Shown here piece after piece: positions 1-8,526 of a stretch of DNA of 40,814 nucleotides (its first letter is position 1; the number at the start of each line of letters is the position of its first letter). A program made the translations under genes and the position numbers. The stretch is from an uncultured Bacteroidota bacterium (GTDB lineage: Bacteria; Bacteroidota; Bacteroidia; UKL13-3). The stretch covers positions 1-40,814 of the forward strand of contig CAIUDH010000110.1 of the NCBI GenBank assembly GCA_903897855.1. Direction: 5' to 3'. The notes under the pieces were generated by a model. That model was not told where the DNA came from and searched no databases. It was given only the letters and a program-made list of their open reading frames with translations.

Positions 1-474
1 CCACAGCATTATTGAAATACCAATACCTTTTGCTTTGTCACGTGTAAAAATGGCACTCAAGAATGCAATAGCAACAAAAACGACTGAAATGATACACCCC
101 GTTGCTAACATCATAAACCCGACTTCCGATGGAGCATAAATAAGAATTGGTATTCCTGCTCCTATTAAAAAACCACACATTAAACTGAGCGATAATCCGA
201 TAAATAAACTCAACCAAATGGTCGTTCTTTTAACCGGCTGACTTAACAAGAGTTCAATAAACTCGGCACTATTATATATATATATGGTCGAAAATAAAAT
301 CGCCACTAATGGTACTGTGAGTAAAATAACATTGAGTAAGGTGAGTAGCCCTTTGGCACTGTTATCCTCCAAACTAAAAGCGCTCCAAGCAAAAGCGGCC
401 AACAAAACAGTATATAATAATACTATTTTATTCCTCAGAATATCTAAGAAGATAAATTTGATTATCCTGTTCAT
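1..474 (-). CDS. nosY: NosY-like ABC transporter permease (partial, N-terminal 158 codons)
   Basis: Integral membrane partner of the NosF ATPase in the NosDFY system, which helps assemble the copper centres of nitrous oxide reductase. The ATG at 474-472 overlaps the nosF stop as ATGA, which fixes the start and implies translational coupling. The visible 158 codons begin MNRIIKFIFLDILRNK and are strongly hydrophobic, with about four membrane segments separated by short charged loops, as in ABC-2 type permeases (NosY family). The gene runs off the left edge, so roughly the C-terminal half is missing. Identity as NosY rests on topology plus its place directly after nosF; the sequence alone would only give ABC-2 permease. 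Confidence 0.85.
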   Translation of the reverse strand, partial: MNRIIKFIFLDILRNKIVLLYTVLLAAFAWSAFSLEDNSAKGLLTLLNVILLTVPLVAILFSTIYIYNSAEFIELLLSQPVKRTTIWLSLFIGLSLSLMCGFLIGAGIPILIYAPSEVGFMMLATGCIISVVFVAIAFLSAIFTRDKAKGIGISIMLW

Positions 475-1181
475 TTTTGCTGCTTCTTTAGAATGTTGGC
501 AATGGCTTTCCCAATTTTTTCCTCCCCCGATTCTGACCTCAATAAGTCAATATTTTTATGAAAAAGCACCTTTCCTTCCTGCATGAAGATAACCTCTGTC
601 ACCAAATCGTCTAACTCACTTAATAAATGTGAGGTGATAAGAATGAGCTTGCCCTTCTGCTTTTCCTTAATGATTTTCTCCTTTAATATTTCAGAGGCTA
701 AAGGATCAAGTCCGGCAGTGGGTTCATCTAAAATTAAGACCTCCGGATTAAACAGAAAAGCAAGCGTAGCACTCACTTTTTGAGTAGTACCCCCGCTCAA
801 AGTTCTCATCCTTTTGTCGAATAAACTTTTTAAATTAAATTGTACTGAGAGGTCTTCATCCAGGTCGCCTACCGACTTGCGAATGTTTTTGATCATTTCT
901 ATCACTTGCCCAATAGTCATATTGTCGGGATAGCGACCAATTTGAGGCATATAGCCAATATTTCTCCGATACTCAAAATCACTTTCGATACTTCGACCTT
1001 GAAATAGAATTTCTCCGGTAGTGGGCATCACCATGCCCAAAATACTCTTGATGAGCGTTGTTTTGCCACAGCCATTGGGGCCAATTAAGGCTATACACGC
1101 TCCTTTTTGGAACGATAAATTAACGTCATTCAGTACTTGGATTTTCCCAAACCACTTCGATATGTTTTTTACTTCTATCAT
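471..1181 (-). CDS. nosF: NosF, ABC transporter ATP-binding protein for NosZ maturation
   Basis: ATPase of the NosFY exporter-like complex that works with periplasmic NosD to supply sulfur/copper for NosZ CuZ-centre assembly. The 236-residue protein has Walker A GPNGCGKTT (residues 34-42), an LSGGTTQK signature (128-135) and Walker B LILDEPTAGLDP (149-160), a complete single nucleotide-binding domain. It overlaps nosD upstream by 4 bp (ATGA at 1181-1178) and nosY downstream by 4 bp, so nosD-F-Y is a tightly coupled unit. Nothing is missing from the catalytic motifs. The family is generic by motifs; the NosF assignment comes from gene order. Confidence 0.92.
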   Translation of the reverse strand: MIEVKNISKWFGKIQVLNDVNLSFQKGACIALIGPNGCGKTTLIKSILGMVMPTTGEILFQGRSIESDFEYRRNIGYMPQIGRYPDNMTIGQVIEMIKNIRKSVGDLDEDLSVQFNLKSLFDKRMRTLSGGTTQKVSATLAFLFNPEVLILDEPTAGLDPLASEILKEKIIKEKQKGKLILITSHLLSELDDLVTEVIFMQEGKVLFHKNIDLLRSESGEEKIGKAIANILKKQQK

Positions 1182-2410
1182 AGTTGTAATGAATGCATCA
1201 AAGGTTTGTTGTCGATAAAATTTTCGGGGGTTAAACTTGGTAAAATCTTCTCCGATTTGTCGAGAAGCATAACCATGGTACTGCGATAGAGCAGCATCGC
1301 AGGCGGGTTCTTTTCGACAATTACAGAAAACAAACTGAGCGGATGATATGGCACATCACCAATACTATCTTTGTTTAAATCGTATCCAGAGTACTTATCC
1401 CAATAATTTTGGTCGAAAATATTTAATACCAAGCTACCATTAGTGCTTACATCAAACGTGTTCCCTAAAAAATTATTACTCACGATAACATTGTCCATAC
1501 AACTTGCTTGAATTTTCAATCCCCAGCCATTCGCTCTAAATACATTCTTCTCAATTTTAGCTCTACTTACACCTTCTAAATAAATTGCGGAAGTGTTGTT
1601 AAGGAATTTATTGCCTTGAATATATCCATCTGATATTTCCTTTAACAATAATCCGTAAGCGGCATCACCCCAGTTTTCTTCAAAAGTATTATTCACCATA
1701 ATAATTTTCCTAGAAAACATAACAGCAACCCCTGCCCCATTATTCCTGAAAAGATTGGTGAAATAAGCATCGTCATTAGAAAACATAAAATGTAACCCAT
1801 AGCGTAAATTATTATAGGAAATATTCCTCCATATTACTGAATGTGTTACAAATTCAAAATAAATTCCATCCCTTTGTCCTGTTATATTATTTCCGATAAT
1901 CAGTAAGCTGTCCCCTTTCCAACAATGTATTCCATTGCCTATCTGCTGCTCCTCTTTTCCAAAGGCTATAATTTTATTGTTTTTAATCAAGCAGCTTTTC
2001 CCATATTGAACATAAATACCGAAAAAATTATCATATAAATAATTGTCGCATACGGTTACGTAGCTACAATCGTATAGCTTTATACCACAAGGATCTTCGA
2101 GTGTGGCAATACCCGAATGCTGAATCATAAAACCCTTTACAGTAACGTTATTGGCCTTGATGGAAAGAACCTCAAATTTTCTATCGCCATCCAAAATAGG
2201 TAATCCTTCACCTAAAAATACAATTGACTTTTTAATGAGAATATTGCCTTCCTTGTAAAACCCATGTTCCACAATCACGGTATCCCCATTTTCAGTACTG
2301 GCAAGTGCGGGCTTGATATTTTTATATTCCGATCCAGCTCCTACCCGAATGGTTTTTGCCTCTGAAAGAGAAACACTGACAAGAAAAATGAATAGTAGGA
2401 GATGCTTCAT
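1178..2410 (-). CDS. nosD: NosD, periplasmic copper-site maturation protein
   Basis: Periplasmic beta-helix protein required with NosFY to build the CuZ centre of nitrous oxide reductase. The protein shows many short repeats of the right-handed parallel beta-helix (CASH/NosD) type, with N-rich turns such as SYNNLRYGLHF, RNNGAGVAVMF and FLNNTSAIYLEG across roughly residues 40-340. The frame is open from 2431, but I prefer the ATG at 2410: it starts directly with a Sec signal peptide (MKHLLLFIFLVSVSLSEA) and overlaps the upstream nosL stop as TAATG, giving 410 residues. The downstream nosF start overlaps the stop. Confidence 0.92.
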   Translation of the reverse strand: MKHLLLFIFLVSVSLSEAKTIRVGAGSEYKNIKPALASTENGDTVIVEHGFYKEGNILIKKSIVFLGEGLPILDGDRKFEVLSIKANNVTVKGFMIQHSGIATLEDPCGIKLYDCSYVTVCDNYLYDNFFGIYVQYGKSCLIKNNKIIAFGKEEQQIGNGIHCWKGDSLLIIGNNITGQRDGIYFEFVTHSVIWRNISYNNLRYGLHFMFSNDDAYFTNLFRNNGAGVAVMFSRKIIMVNNTFEENWGDAAYGLLLKEISDGYIQGNKFLNNTSAIYLEGVSRAKIEKNVFRANGWGLKIQASCMDNVIVSNNFLGNTFDVSTNGSLVLNIFDQNYWDKYSGYDLNKDSIGDVPYHPLSLFSVIVEKNPPAMLLYRSTMVMLLDKSEKILPSLTPENFIDNKPLMHSLQL

Positions 2411-3429
2411 TATTGGTTTGTGTGCTTCCAATCACTCACGATGGTACGATATCTCACCGCAGCAATTTCGGCCTGCCCTTTGTCGTGATAGGCAGAATAA
2501 TTTCCTCCCATAGGGCTTTTTAATTCGTTTGATGTAACATAATAGGCTAACTCGGCATCAATTAATGAATTCTCGCCTAAATAGTCGTTTATATAAACCC
2601 GTTTCACTTGCATTTGGGCGTTCTCCCCTTTGTAGCGAAACAAACAACCGAGGTCGTCAAATTTATAAATACGTCCTTTCTCGGTTGCAATTTCACAACC
2701 AAACTTTCCGTCAGCAATAGTCATTTTGCAATAATCACATTGGTCCTTATTCAGCTTTATAGGTTCCGATTGAGCTGACGTACAAGAATATAAAAGTACC
2801 GACACTGGCAGCATCAATAGAAGCATTGCAGACGCTTTTACCCTTCTTAGCTTACTGAATACCTTCTTCTCAAGAAGTACCGCCAATAGCATCAATAACC
2901 CACTTACAATAAAGAGCCATCCACCAATCGCTGGTACAGAAAAGGCGCCGAAATTTAAAAGTTGCTTATATCCTATTAATGGCGGCTGATAAGACATTCC
3001 AGGAACAATAATGGCGGCGGCAGGATCTAGGTTATGACCATAATTATATTCCCATCTCCAAAAATCAACCATCGCGATAATTCCAAATAAAACAAAAGCG
3101 ATAAATAAAATATATAATCCTGTTTTTCGACCGATGATCGCGGCTAGAAAAGTAAACAAAGCATATGCCCCAATAACATACGGCAAGATGGTAAACTCTA
3201 TGAAGTTTTCTGAGTGTAAGGTTTGCATTCCTATATAATGATTCAATCCATTAATGATATTAACATCGCCCCCTATCTTATCGGCAAATATAAGCAATCC
3301 TAAACCCTCTGGATACTGCGGAGCAGCCAATTCTATACTCCAGATAGGTACAAAAATAGAAATTACTAATAGTGCCGTAGCTAGCAACAACAGTAATCTT
3401 GAGTAAGTTGAAATTTTATTTGAGTCCAT
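2410..3429 (-). CDS. nosL: Membrane-domain/NosL fusion, copper chaperone lipoprotein for NosZ
   Basis: NosL is a Cu(I)-binding lipoprotein that delivers copper to apo-NosZ. Only the last ~125 residues here are NosL-like: a lipobox-type LLYSC (C216), a CDYCKMTI metal-binding motif (C231, C234) and a late MGGNYSAY motif (M307). The first ~200 residues are an extra membrane module with predicted helices near 11-32, 80-100, 104-123 and 167-187, followed by a signal-like hydrophobic segment at 201-215. There is no stop between the parts, so the gene encodes a fusion of 339 residues, about twice a normal NosL. A hairpin terminator separates it from nosZ (3451-3491), so it may need read-through or its own promoter. 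The membrane module could also be a remnant of a separate small nos-cluster membrane protein. Confidence 0.85.
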   Translation of the reverse strand: MDSNKISTYSRLLLLLATALLVISIFVPIWSIELAAPQYPEGLGLLIFADKIGGDVNIINGLNHYIGMQTLHSENFIEFTILPYVIGAYALFTFLAAIIGRKTGLYILFIAFVLFGIIAMVDFWRWEYNYGHNLDPAAAIIVPGMSYQPPLIGYKQLLNFGAFSVPAIGGWLFIVSGLLMLLAVLLEKKVFSKLRRVKASAMLLLMLPVSVLLYSCTSAQSEPIKLNKDQCDYCKMTIADGKFGCEIATEKGRIYKFDDLGCLFRYKGENAQMQVKRVYINDYLGENSLIDAELAYYVTSNELKSPMGGNYSAYHDKGQAEIAAVRYRTIVSDWKHTNQ

Positions 3430-3450
3430 TGTAAATTGATTTTTCTATGC

Positions 3451-3491
3451 ATAAAAAAGGAGCAGTAAAGTGGGAATACTATACTGCTCCT
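3451..3491 (-). terminator. Intrinsic terminator downstream of nosZ
   Basis: On the minus strand a 10-bp perfect stem (AGGAGCAGTA at 3458-3467 pairing with TACTGCTCCT at 3482-3491, 14-base loop) is followed directly by a run of T residues. It lies 25 bases after the nosZ stop and before nosL, so it should reduce expression of nosL-D-F-Y relative to nosZ. Confidence 0.75.
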
Positions 3492-3515
3492 CTTGATAAT
3501 TATGATAAACTAGTT

Positions 3516-5495
3516 CTACTTATCTTCAGGAACAGCTTTGTTTAAACTGAAAGTAAGTGGTACTGTACTACCGGCAGGAGATACACGCACGTAGCCTTGC
3601 ATTTCCTGATGTAGGGCACTACAAAAGTCAGTACAATAGATAGGAAACATTCCTACTTTATCTGGTGTCCATTTTAGCGTGCTGGTTTCTCCTGGCATAA
3701 TTAGTAATTCGGCATTGGAAGCCCCTTTCACAGCAAAGCCATGTGGCACATCCCAATCTTGTTCTAAATTCGTAATGTGGAAGTATACCTCATCACCCAT
3801 TTTCACACCTTCGATGTTATCCGGCGAAAAATGAGAACGTATAGAAGTCATGTATATATGCACTTTATTTCCTTCACGAACCACCTTTGAATCAGCTTCG
3901 CCTTTGGTCACATAAGGATGCTTGTTATCCTCAATTTTAAAGATTTTAAGCTGTCCGTTATTACGTATCAGGTCGGCTGGTGCAGCTTGTGCATAGTGCG
4001 GCTCACCGATCGTTGGAAAATCCAAAATCATTTGCATTTTATCGCCACTGATATCATATAACTGCGCGCTTTGTGCAAGTTCTGGTCCGGTAGGTAAATA
4101 ACGATCTTTAGTGATTTTATTGTACGCAATTAAGTATTTTCCATAGGGTGTTTTCGTATCTCCTCCAGGTACACAAAGGTGACCTACTGAATAATACGTT
4201 GGAACACGATCGAGCACTTTTAAATCTTTAATGCTCCATTTAACAATCTCTGAAGAAACAAACATTGAAGTATAGGCATTTCCTTTAGCGTCAAATTCGG
4301 TATGCAATGGGCCTAGGCCTGGTTTTTTTACTTCTCCATATAATGCAGCTTCGTATTTTATAACTGGAATTCCCTGATAATCACCATCATATGCTTTGTC
4401 GGCAATTGCTTTTTGTATTTTGTCGAAACTAAATACAGGAATAAGCGCTGCTAATTTTCCGCTCCCTACAATATATTCACCGGTAGGGTCTACGTCGCAA
4501 CCATGAGGCGATTTAGGACAAGGTATAAAATAACAGATGTCGGCAAATTCCTTAGAATCGAGCACCGTTACTTCTGTTTTTATTTCTGAGGTGGCCGTAT
4601 GGGTTATGTCGCTATAGGTATTATGAGCGTATCTAACGGCTTGTTTCTTTCCTTTACCTGCTTTGATATACTCTTCCGCTTTTTTCCAATTCACTGCCAT
4701 CACAAAGTCTTTATCTTTTTGTGATGCATTTACCTCTAACAAAGTATTCGCTTGCTCTGTATTATAACAGCTAAAGAAAAACCAACCATGTGATTTCCCT
4801 TTACCTGCACGGCTAAGGTCAAAGTTCACTCCTGGACACTGGATTTGAAAAGCAATATCCATTTTACCATCCTCTTTACCAACACTAATAAAGGATAAAG
4901 TGCCTTTAAAATTCTTTTTATAGCTGCTTATGGCAACGTCGCCATTGGCATCATCTGGTGGAACGCTAAAACGAGTACCTGCTACCACATATTCTGTGTT
5001 CTCAGTAATAAATGGCGAAGAGTGATTACCCGCGCTATTAGGTAGTTCGATAATCTCTGCTGTTCTAAATGTTTTTAGATCAATTCGAGCTACTCGTGGC
5101 GTGTTATTGGCATTTCCAAAAACCCAACGACCATCTTGTTCTCCGTTTGTTTTGGAAAGTTGTACGTGGTGCAAATCATCCCAAGGCACGAAACCATGAG
5201 AAGTATTCAACATGGGCTTAGTCTCTTCGCTGTAACCCCATCCTTTTTCAGGGTCCACCGAAAATATAGGAATCACACGAAGCAAACGTCCGCTTGGTAA
5301 ACCATAGACGCTCATTTGGCCGCTAAAGCCGCCAGAAACGAAGTTGTAAAGTTCATCGTACTTACCTGGGGCAACATACACTTTAGAAGCAGCATCACCG
5401 CTTACTGCATTAGCAGTATTTTTAGGTTTGCATGAACCTAGCATCAATACCAGCGCTAAGGCCGATAGTGAAATTAAACCAATTGACTTATTCAT
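3516..5495 (-). CDS. nosZ: Nitrous oxide reductase NosZ, clade II (Sec/lipoprotein type)
   Basis: Reduces N2O to N2 in the periplasm using electrons from cytochrome c. The 659-residue protein starts with a lipoprotein signal (LMLGSC, C22) and has no twin-arginine motif, the hallmark of clade II enzymes. Seven conserved His candidates for the CuZ centre are visible in a beta-propeller: H109 and H110 (DDLHHVQ), H158 (AGNH), H331 (SPHGCDVDPTGEY), H398 (GPLHTEFD), H439 (VGHL) and H500 (EPHYAQA). The C-terminal cupredoxin domain has a complete CuA site: H585 (DVPHGFAV) and C621, C625, H629, M632 (CTDFCSALHQEM). It follows the cytochrome c gene by 26 bp and is closed by a terminator. No key residue is missing, so it should be active. 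Confidence 0.98.
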   Translation of the reverse strand: MNKSIGLISLSALALVLMLGSCKPKNTANAVSGDAASKVYVAPGKYDELYNFVSGGFSGQMSVYGLPSGRLLRVIPIFSVDPEKGWGYSEETKPMLNTSHGFVPWDDLHHVQLSKTNGEQDGRWVFGNANNTPRVARIDLKTFRTAEIIELPNSAGNHSSPFITENTEYVVAGTRFSVPPDDANGDVAISSYKKNFKGTLSFISVGKEDGKMDIAFQIQCPGVNFDLSRAGKGKSHGWFFFSCYNTEQANTLLEVNASQKDKDFVMAVNWKKAEEYIKAGKGKKQAVRYAHNTYSDITHTATSEIKTEVTVLDSKEFADICYFIPCPKSPHGCDVDPTGEYIVGSGKLAALIPVFSFDKIQKAIADKAYDGDYQGIPVIKYEAALYGEVKKPGLGPLHTEFDAKGNAYTSMFVSSEIVKWSIKDLKVLDRVPTYYSVGHLCVPGGDTKTPYGKYLIAYNKITKDRYLPTGPELAQSAQLYDISGDKMQMILDFPTIGEPHYAQAAPADLIRNNGQLKIFKIEDNKHPYVTKGEADSKVVREGNKVHIYMTSIRSHFSPDNIEGVKMGDEVYFHITNLEQDWDVPHGFAVKGASNAELLIMPGETSTLKWTPDKVGMFPIYCTDFCSALHQEMQGYVRVSPAGSTVPLTFSLNKAVPEDK

Positions 5496-5521
5496 ATATA
5501 AAAGTATTAGTGATTAGAATT

Positions 5522-5986
5522 TTATTTTACTCCGTCATTTTTGCGCATAAACTCAAGCACATTTCTTGCATCCACATCCGATAAACTTTGGTTTGGCATG
5601 CGCACCAAACATAACTCCAAAGCAGCCTGTACTGCAGGATCTTTATCAATCATAGGGTCGGGGTTGGTAATGAAGTTCATGATCCACTCCGGCTTTCTTC
5701 GTTCAGTAACTGCTTTCCATCCTGGACCCACCAGTTTTTCTCCGGTTAGTTTATGACACGAAGTACATTTTGTTCCTGCGATAGCTTCCCCTGTAGTGGC
5801 CATGGTAACGTCCAAGGCGGCTCCTACAGTAACATTTTCGGGGGTGAATTTACCTTCGCCCCGGTTAGGATCATAAGTTGATGGGTTTGAATTTTCGGTA
5901 GTGGCCGCAGCAGTACTTGTATTACCTCCACAAGCATAAAGCAATGTAACTCCTAAAATAATAGTAAAAGATATAGATTTCCTCAT
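5522..5986 (-). CDS. Monoheme cytochrome c lipoprotein, likely electron donor to NosZ
   Basis: First gene of the nos cluster. I choose the ATG at 5986 rather than the upstream in-frame one at 6022 because it places a lipoprotein signal at the N terminus (MRKSISFTIILGVTLLYACGG, lipobox LYAC with C19). The 154-residue protein has one heme-attachment motif CTSCH (C74, C77, H78) and a plausible axial Met at VRMPNQS (M130), typical of a class I monoheme cytochrome. The linker between lipid anchor and heme domain is Ser/Thr/Asn-rich. Placement 26 bp ahead of nosZ suggests that it carries electrons from the quinol-oxidising chain to NosZ. That role is inferred from position. Confidence 0.9.
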   Translation of the reverse strand: MRKSISFTIILGVTLLYACGGNTSTAAATTENSNPSTYDPNRGEGKFTPENVTVGAALDVTMATTGEAIAGTKCTSCHKLTGEKLVGPGWKAVTERRKPEWIMNFITNPDPMIDKDPAVQAALELCLVRMPNQSLSDVDARNVLEFMRKNDGVK

Positions 5987-6007
5987 TTTTAAAAAAACTT
6001 TTAATTT

Positions 6008-6060
6008 GGGGACAAATGTCAATTTCTAAATTCAAATCATTTATGATTCAAATCATAAAT
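6008..6060 (-). promoter_or_regulatory. Candidate nos promoter with FNR/DNR-type operator
   Basis: A perfect 22-bp palindrome at 6039-6060 has arms ATTTATGATT and AATCATAAAT separated by CA. Its core ATGAT-N4-ATCAT keeps the TGAT-N4-ATCA geometry of the FNR/DNR consensus TTGAT-N4-ATCAA. A second copy of the sequence TTCAAATCAT begins 16 bp before the copy inside the palindrome (6031 and 6047). On the minus strand GACATTTG (6020-6013) resembles the Bacteroidota -7 element TAnnTTTG with one mismatch; if used, the palindrome centre would lie near -41, the class II activator position. Regulation by oxygen or NO is an inference. Confidence 0.6.
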
Positions 6061-6141
6061 TAAGAAAATTGTGTTGAAGATGCTAGGTTTTCTCCTGCCC
6101 GATAGTCAAACAGAAGGCAGAAGATAACGAATCCTGTTTTT

Positions 6142-6810
6142 CTACTTGGTGATATTTCCGCGGTGTTTCAATACTTTCGCTTCAATATAAAAAATAATCT
6201 CTTCGGCGATATTTTTGCATTGGTCTCCTACACGCTCAAGTTTTCTGATAGCAGAAAGGATATAAAGTCCTTGCTCTGTCTTGTCAGGGTTGTTTTTAAT
6301 ATATTCAACCAGGACGGTGTTGCATTGAATATTAATTTCGTCTAAATATTCATCTCTTTTAAAAACACCTCTAGCAAGTTTAGTGTCTTCATTTTCAAAT
6401 GCGTTAAGTACATCCTCAAGAATGCTGTTGGCCTCTTCGTACATTAAAATAGTGCGGGTTACTTCTAACAGGTAATCGTCAAAAGGATTTTCGACAATGA
6501 GTATAAATCTCGCTAAGCCCTCGGCAATGTCTCCTATCCTTTCTAGGTTGCTATTAATTTTCAGTACTGCCAACACAAATCGCAAATCGACGGCCACAGG
6601 ATTGAACAGTGCAAAAATATTTTCGCAATCTCGGTCTACCTTTAATTCCATGGCATTCACCCTTTTTTCGGTGGCCATTACCTCCCTGGCAAGATCTTTA
6701 TCGAAGGTAATTAATGCTACTTGTGTTTTATGGAGTTGTAAACCAACAAGCTTCCACATTTCTATGATTTCTTTTTTGAGTTGAAGCAACTCCTCGTCTA
6801 AGTGTGTCAT
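6142..6810 (-). CDS. phoU: PhoU phosphate signalling regulator
   Basis: PhoU is a cytoplasmic helical protein that links Pst transporter activity to the phosphate two-component sensor and represses the Pho regulon when phosphate is ample. The 222-residue protein is all-helical with two related three-helix halves, each containing the family's acidic metal-binding pattern: ERIGDIAEGLARF in the first half and ERVGDQCKNIAEE in the second. Length matches the family. It is the last gene of the pstC-A-B-phoU run, starting 64 bp after pstB. A weak 9-bp hairpin without a T tract (6091-6124) follows the stop. Confidence 0.95.
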   Translation of the reverse strand: MTHLDEELLQLKKEIIEMWKLVGLQLHKTQVALITFDKDLAREVMATEKRVNAMELKVDRDCENIFALFNPVAVDLRFVLAVLKINSNLERIGDIAEGLARFILIVENPFDDYLLEVTRTILMYEEANSILEDVLNAFENEDTKLARGVFKRDEYLDEINIQCNTVLVEYIKNNPDKTEQGLYILSAIRKLERVGDQCKNIAEEIIFYIEAKVLKHRGNITK

Positions 6811-6874
6811 AATAAAAAATTTTAAGTCTGATTGTCGCTCTATTTTTAATTTGTCCTGTTACCTTTCCCTTCCA

Positions 6875-7630
6875 TCACCCAAATCTACCCGTGATATAAT
6901 TTTGCGTTTTCTTGTCCTTAGGGTGGGTAAAGATCTCTTTGGTATCGCCAAATTCTATTAATTCACCCAAATAAAAAAATGCGGTATAATCACTCACTCT
7001 TCCCGCTTGTTGCATGTTATGTGTAACTATGACTATGGTGTAATTTCTTTTCAATTCGTAGATAAGCTCCTCTATTTTGGCAGTAGAAATGGGGTCGAGT
7101 GCCGAGGCGGGCTCATCCATCAAAATGATTGATGGTTCAATGGCCAAGGCCCGAGCAATACAGAGTCGCTGTTGCTGCCCACCCGAAAGTTCAAAAGCGG
7201 ATTTTTTTAATTTGTCCTTCACCTCTTCCCATAAGGCCGCCTGCTGTAATGAGAACTCTACTTTTTCTTCTATTCGCTTTTTGTCGGTGACTCCGTTTAC
7301 ACGTAATCCATAGGCTATGTTTTCGAAAATGGTTTTTGGAAACGGGTTTGGTTTCTGAAACACCATCCCTACTTTCCTCCGCAAGGCAACAATATCAATG
7401 CCCTTGCTATAGATCATCTCACCATCTACCATGATATCTCCGGTTATAGAAACACCATCTATTAAATCATTCATCCTGTTGAACAACCTCAAGTAGCTTG
7501 ATTTTCCACAGCCCGATGGACCTATCAAGGCAGTAACGGTATTAGGCATAATTGCCATATTGATATTTTTCAACGCTTGAAACTCGTTGTAAAATAAATT
7601 AACAAATCGTGTAGTAATAATTGGGGTCAT
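6875..7630 (-). CDS. pstB: PstB, phosphate ABC transporter ATP-binding protein
   Basis: Energises high-affinity phosphate import through PstA/PstC. The 251-residue ATPase has Walker [10 protein letters not shown] (37-45), a Q-loop in [10 protein letters not shown] (89-98), the LSGGQQQRL signature (148-156), Walker [14 protein letters not shown] (168-180) and the switch His in [15 protein letters not shown]. The [10 protein letters not shown] and THNMQQA motifs are specific to PstB. It starts 7 bp after pstA, so the two are almost certainly co-transcribed and translationally linked. Confidence 0.97.
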   Translation of the reverse strand: MTPIITTRFVNLFYNEFQALKNINMAIMPNTVTALIGPSGCGKSSYLRLFNRMNDLIDGVSITGDIMVDGEMIYSKGIDIVALRRKVGMVFQKPNPFPKTIFENIAYGLRVNGVTDKKRIEEKVEFSLQQAALWEEVKDKLKKSAFELSGGQQQRLCIARALAIEPSIILMDEPASALDPISTAKIEELIYELKRNYTIVIVTHNMQQAGRVSDYTAFFYLGELIEFGDTKEIFTHPKDKKTQNYITGRFG

Positions 7631-7637
7631 AGTGTAA

Positions 7638-8516
7638 CTAGTTCATCTTTACTTTTTTACTAAAATATTTTCTTAACGCATTGGCTGTAATATTTACAAT
7701 GAGCACAATACCTATCAACACCAAGGCTGTTCCATAAGCCATCGGCCTCGATTCCTCAATGTTCGTTCCGCTGGTGGAAATTACATAAAGATGGTAAGGC
7801 AAAGCCATTACCTGATCTGATATTCCGGTAGGTAGTTTAGGTAGAAAATAGGCCGCTACTGTAAATAAAATAGGGGCAGTTTCTCCCGACACTCTCCCGA
7901 TTGATAAAATTATACCTGTAATGATATTAGGAAAAGCCATCGGCAACACCACTTTTCGTATGGTTTGCAATTTAGTGGCACCTAGGGCATAGCTTCCGTG
8001 CCGAAAAGAATTTTCAACCGACTTTAAGGCTTCTTCTGTAGTCCTAATCACCACCGGCAACGTCAGCAGCCCTAAGGTAAGCGAACCCGCCAAAATTGAA
8101 TCTCCAAAGCCAAGTGTCTTCACAAAGAGCGTCATTCCAAATAAACCAAAAACAATGGATGGGATTCCCGCCAGATTATTGGTCATCAATTTTACAAAGC
8201 GTTTAAAAAAACTGGCTTTTGTATATTCGTTAATATAAATGGCCGACAAAATGCCAATAGGAACAGCAAAAATCATACTGCCTGTAACCAAACAGAGCGT
8301 GCCTACGATGGCCGGAAAAATTCCTCCTTTCGTCATACCGTCTTCAGGCATGGAGGTCAGAAACTCCCAACTTATCACCTTTATTCCATGGTAGGTAATG
8401 AAGGAAAGGATAAGAATAAGAATGCACACCACTAAAACACTCAATGCTCTAAAAACATTGAATGCAAGCCACTGTTTCAGTTCCTTTTTCTTAACGCTAT
8501 TTATCGAAAATTTCAT
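7638..8516 (-). CDS. pstA: PstA, phosphate ABC transporter permease
   Basis: One of two membrane channel subunits of the Pst phosphate importer. The 292-residue protein has about six transmembrane helices, beginning with [23 protein letters not shown], and the EAA-type loop that contacts PstB ([22 protein letters not shown]). Family motifs such as GLFGMTLFV and [11 protein letters not shown] are present. It lies 10 bp after pstC and 7 bp before pstB in the operon. Nothing unusual is seen. Confidence 0.96.
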   Translation of the reverse strand: MKFSINSVKKKELKQWLAFNVFRALSVLVVCILILILSFITYHGIKVISWEFLTSMPEDGMTKGGIFPAIVGTLCLVTGSMIFAVPIGILSAIYINEYTKASFFKRFVKLMTNNLAGIPSIVFGLFGMTLFVKTLGFGDSILAGSLTLGLLTLPVVIRTTEEALKSVENSFRHGSYALGATKLQTIRKVVLPMAFPNIITGIILSIGRVSGETAPILFTVAAYFLPKLPTGISDQVMALPYHLYVISTSGTNIEESRPMAYGTALVLIGIVLIVNITANALRKYFSKKVKMN

Positions 8517-8526
8517 ACTATATTTT

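Noticed and set aside
36-45. CACGTG in nosY, and other CACGTG hexamers at about 15079, 28264 and 36500
   Set aside because: The flanking bases do not fit the parS arms; a bare hexamer is expected by chance several times in 40 kb.
6091-6124. Hairpin after phoU (9-bp arms with one mismatch, 16-base loop)
   Set aside because: No T tract follows on either strand, so it does not qualify as an intrinsic terminator.
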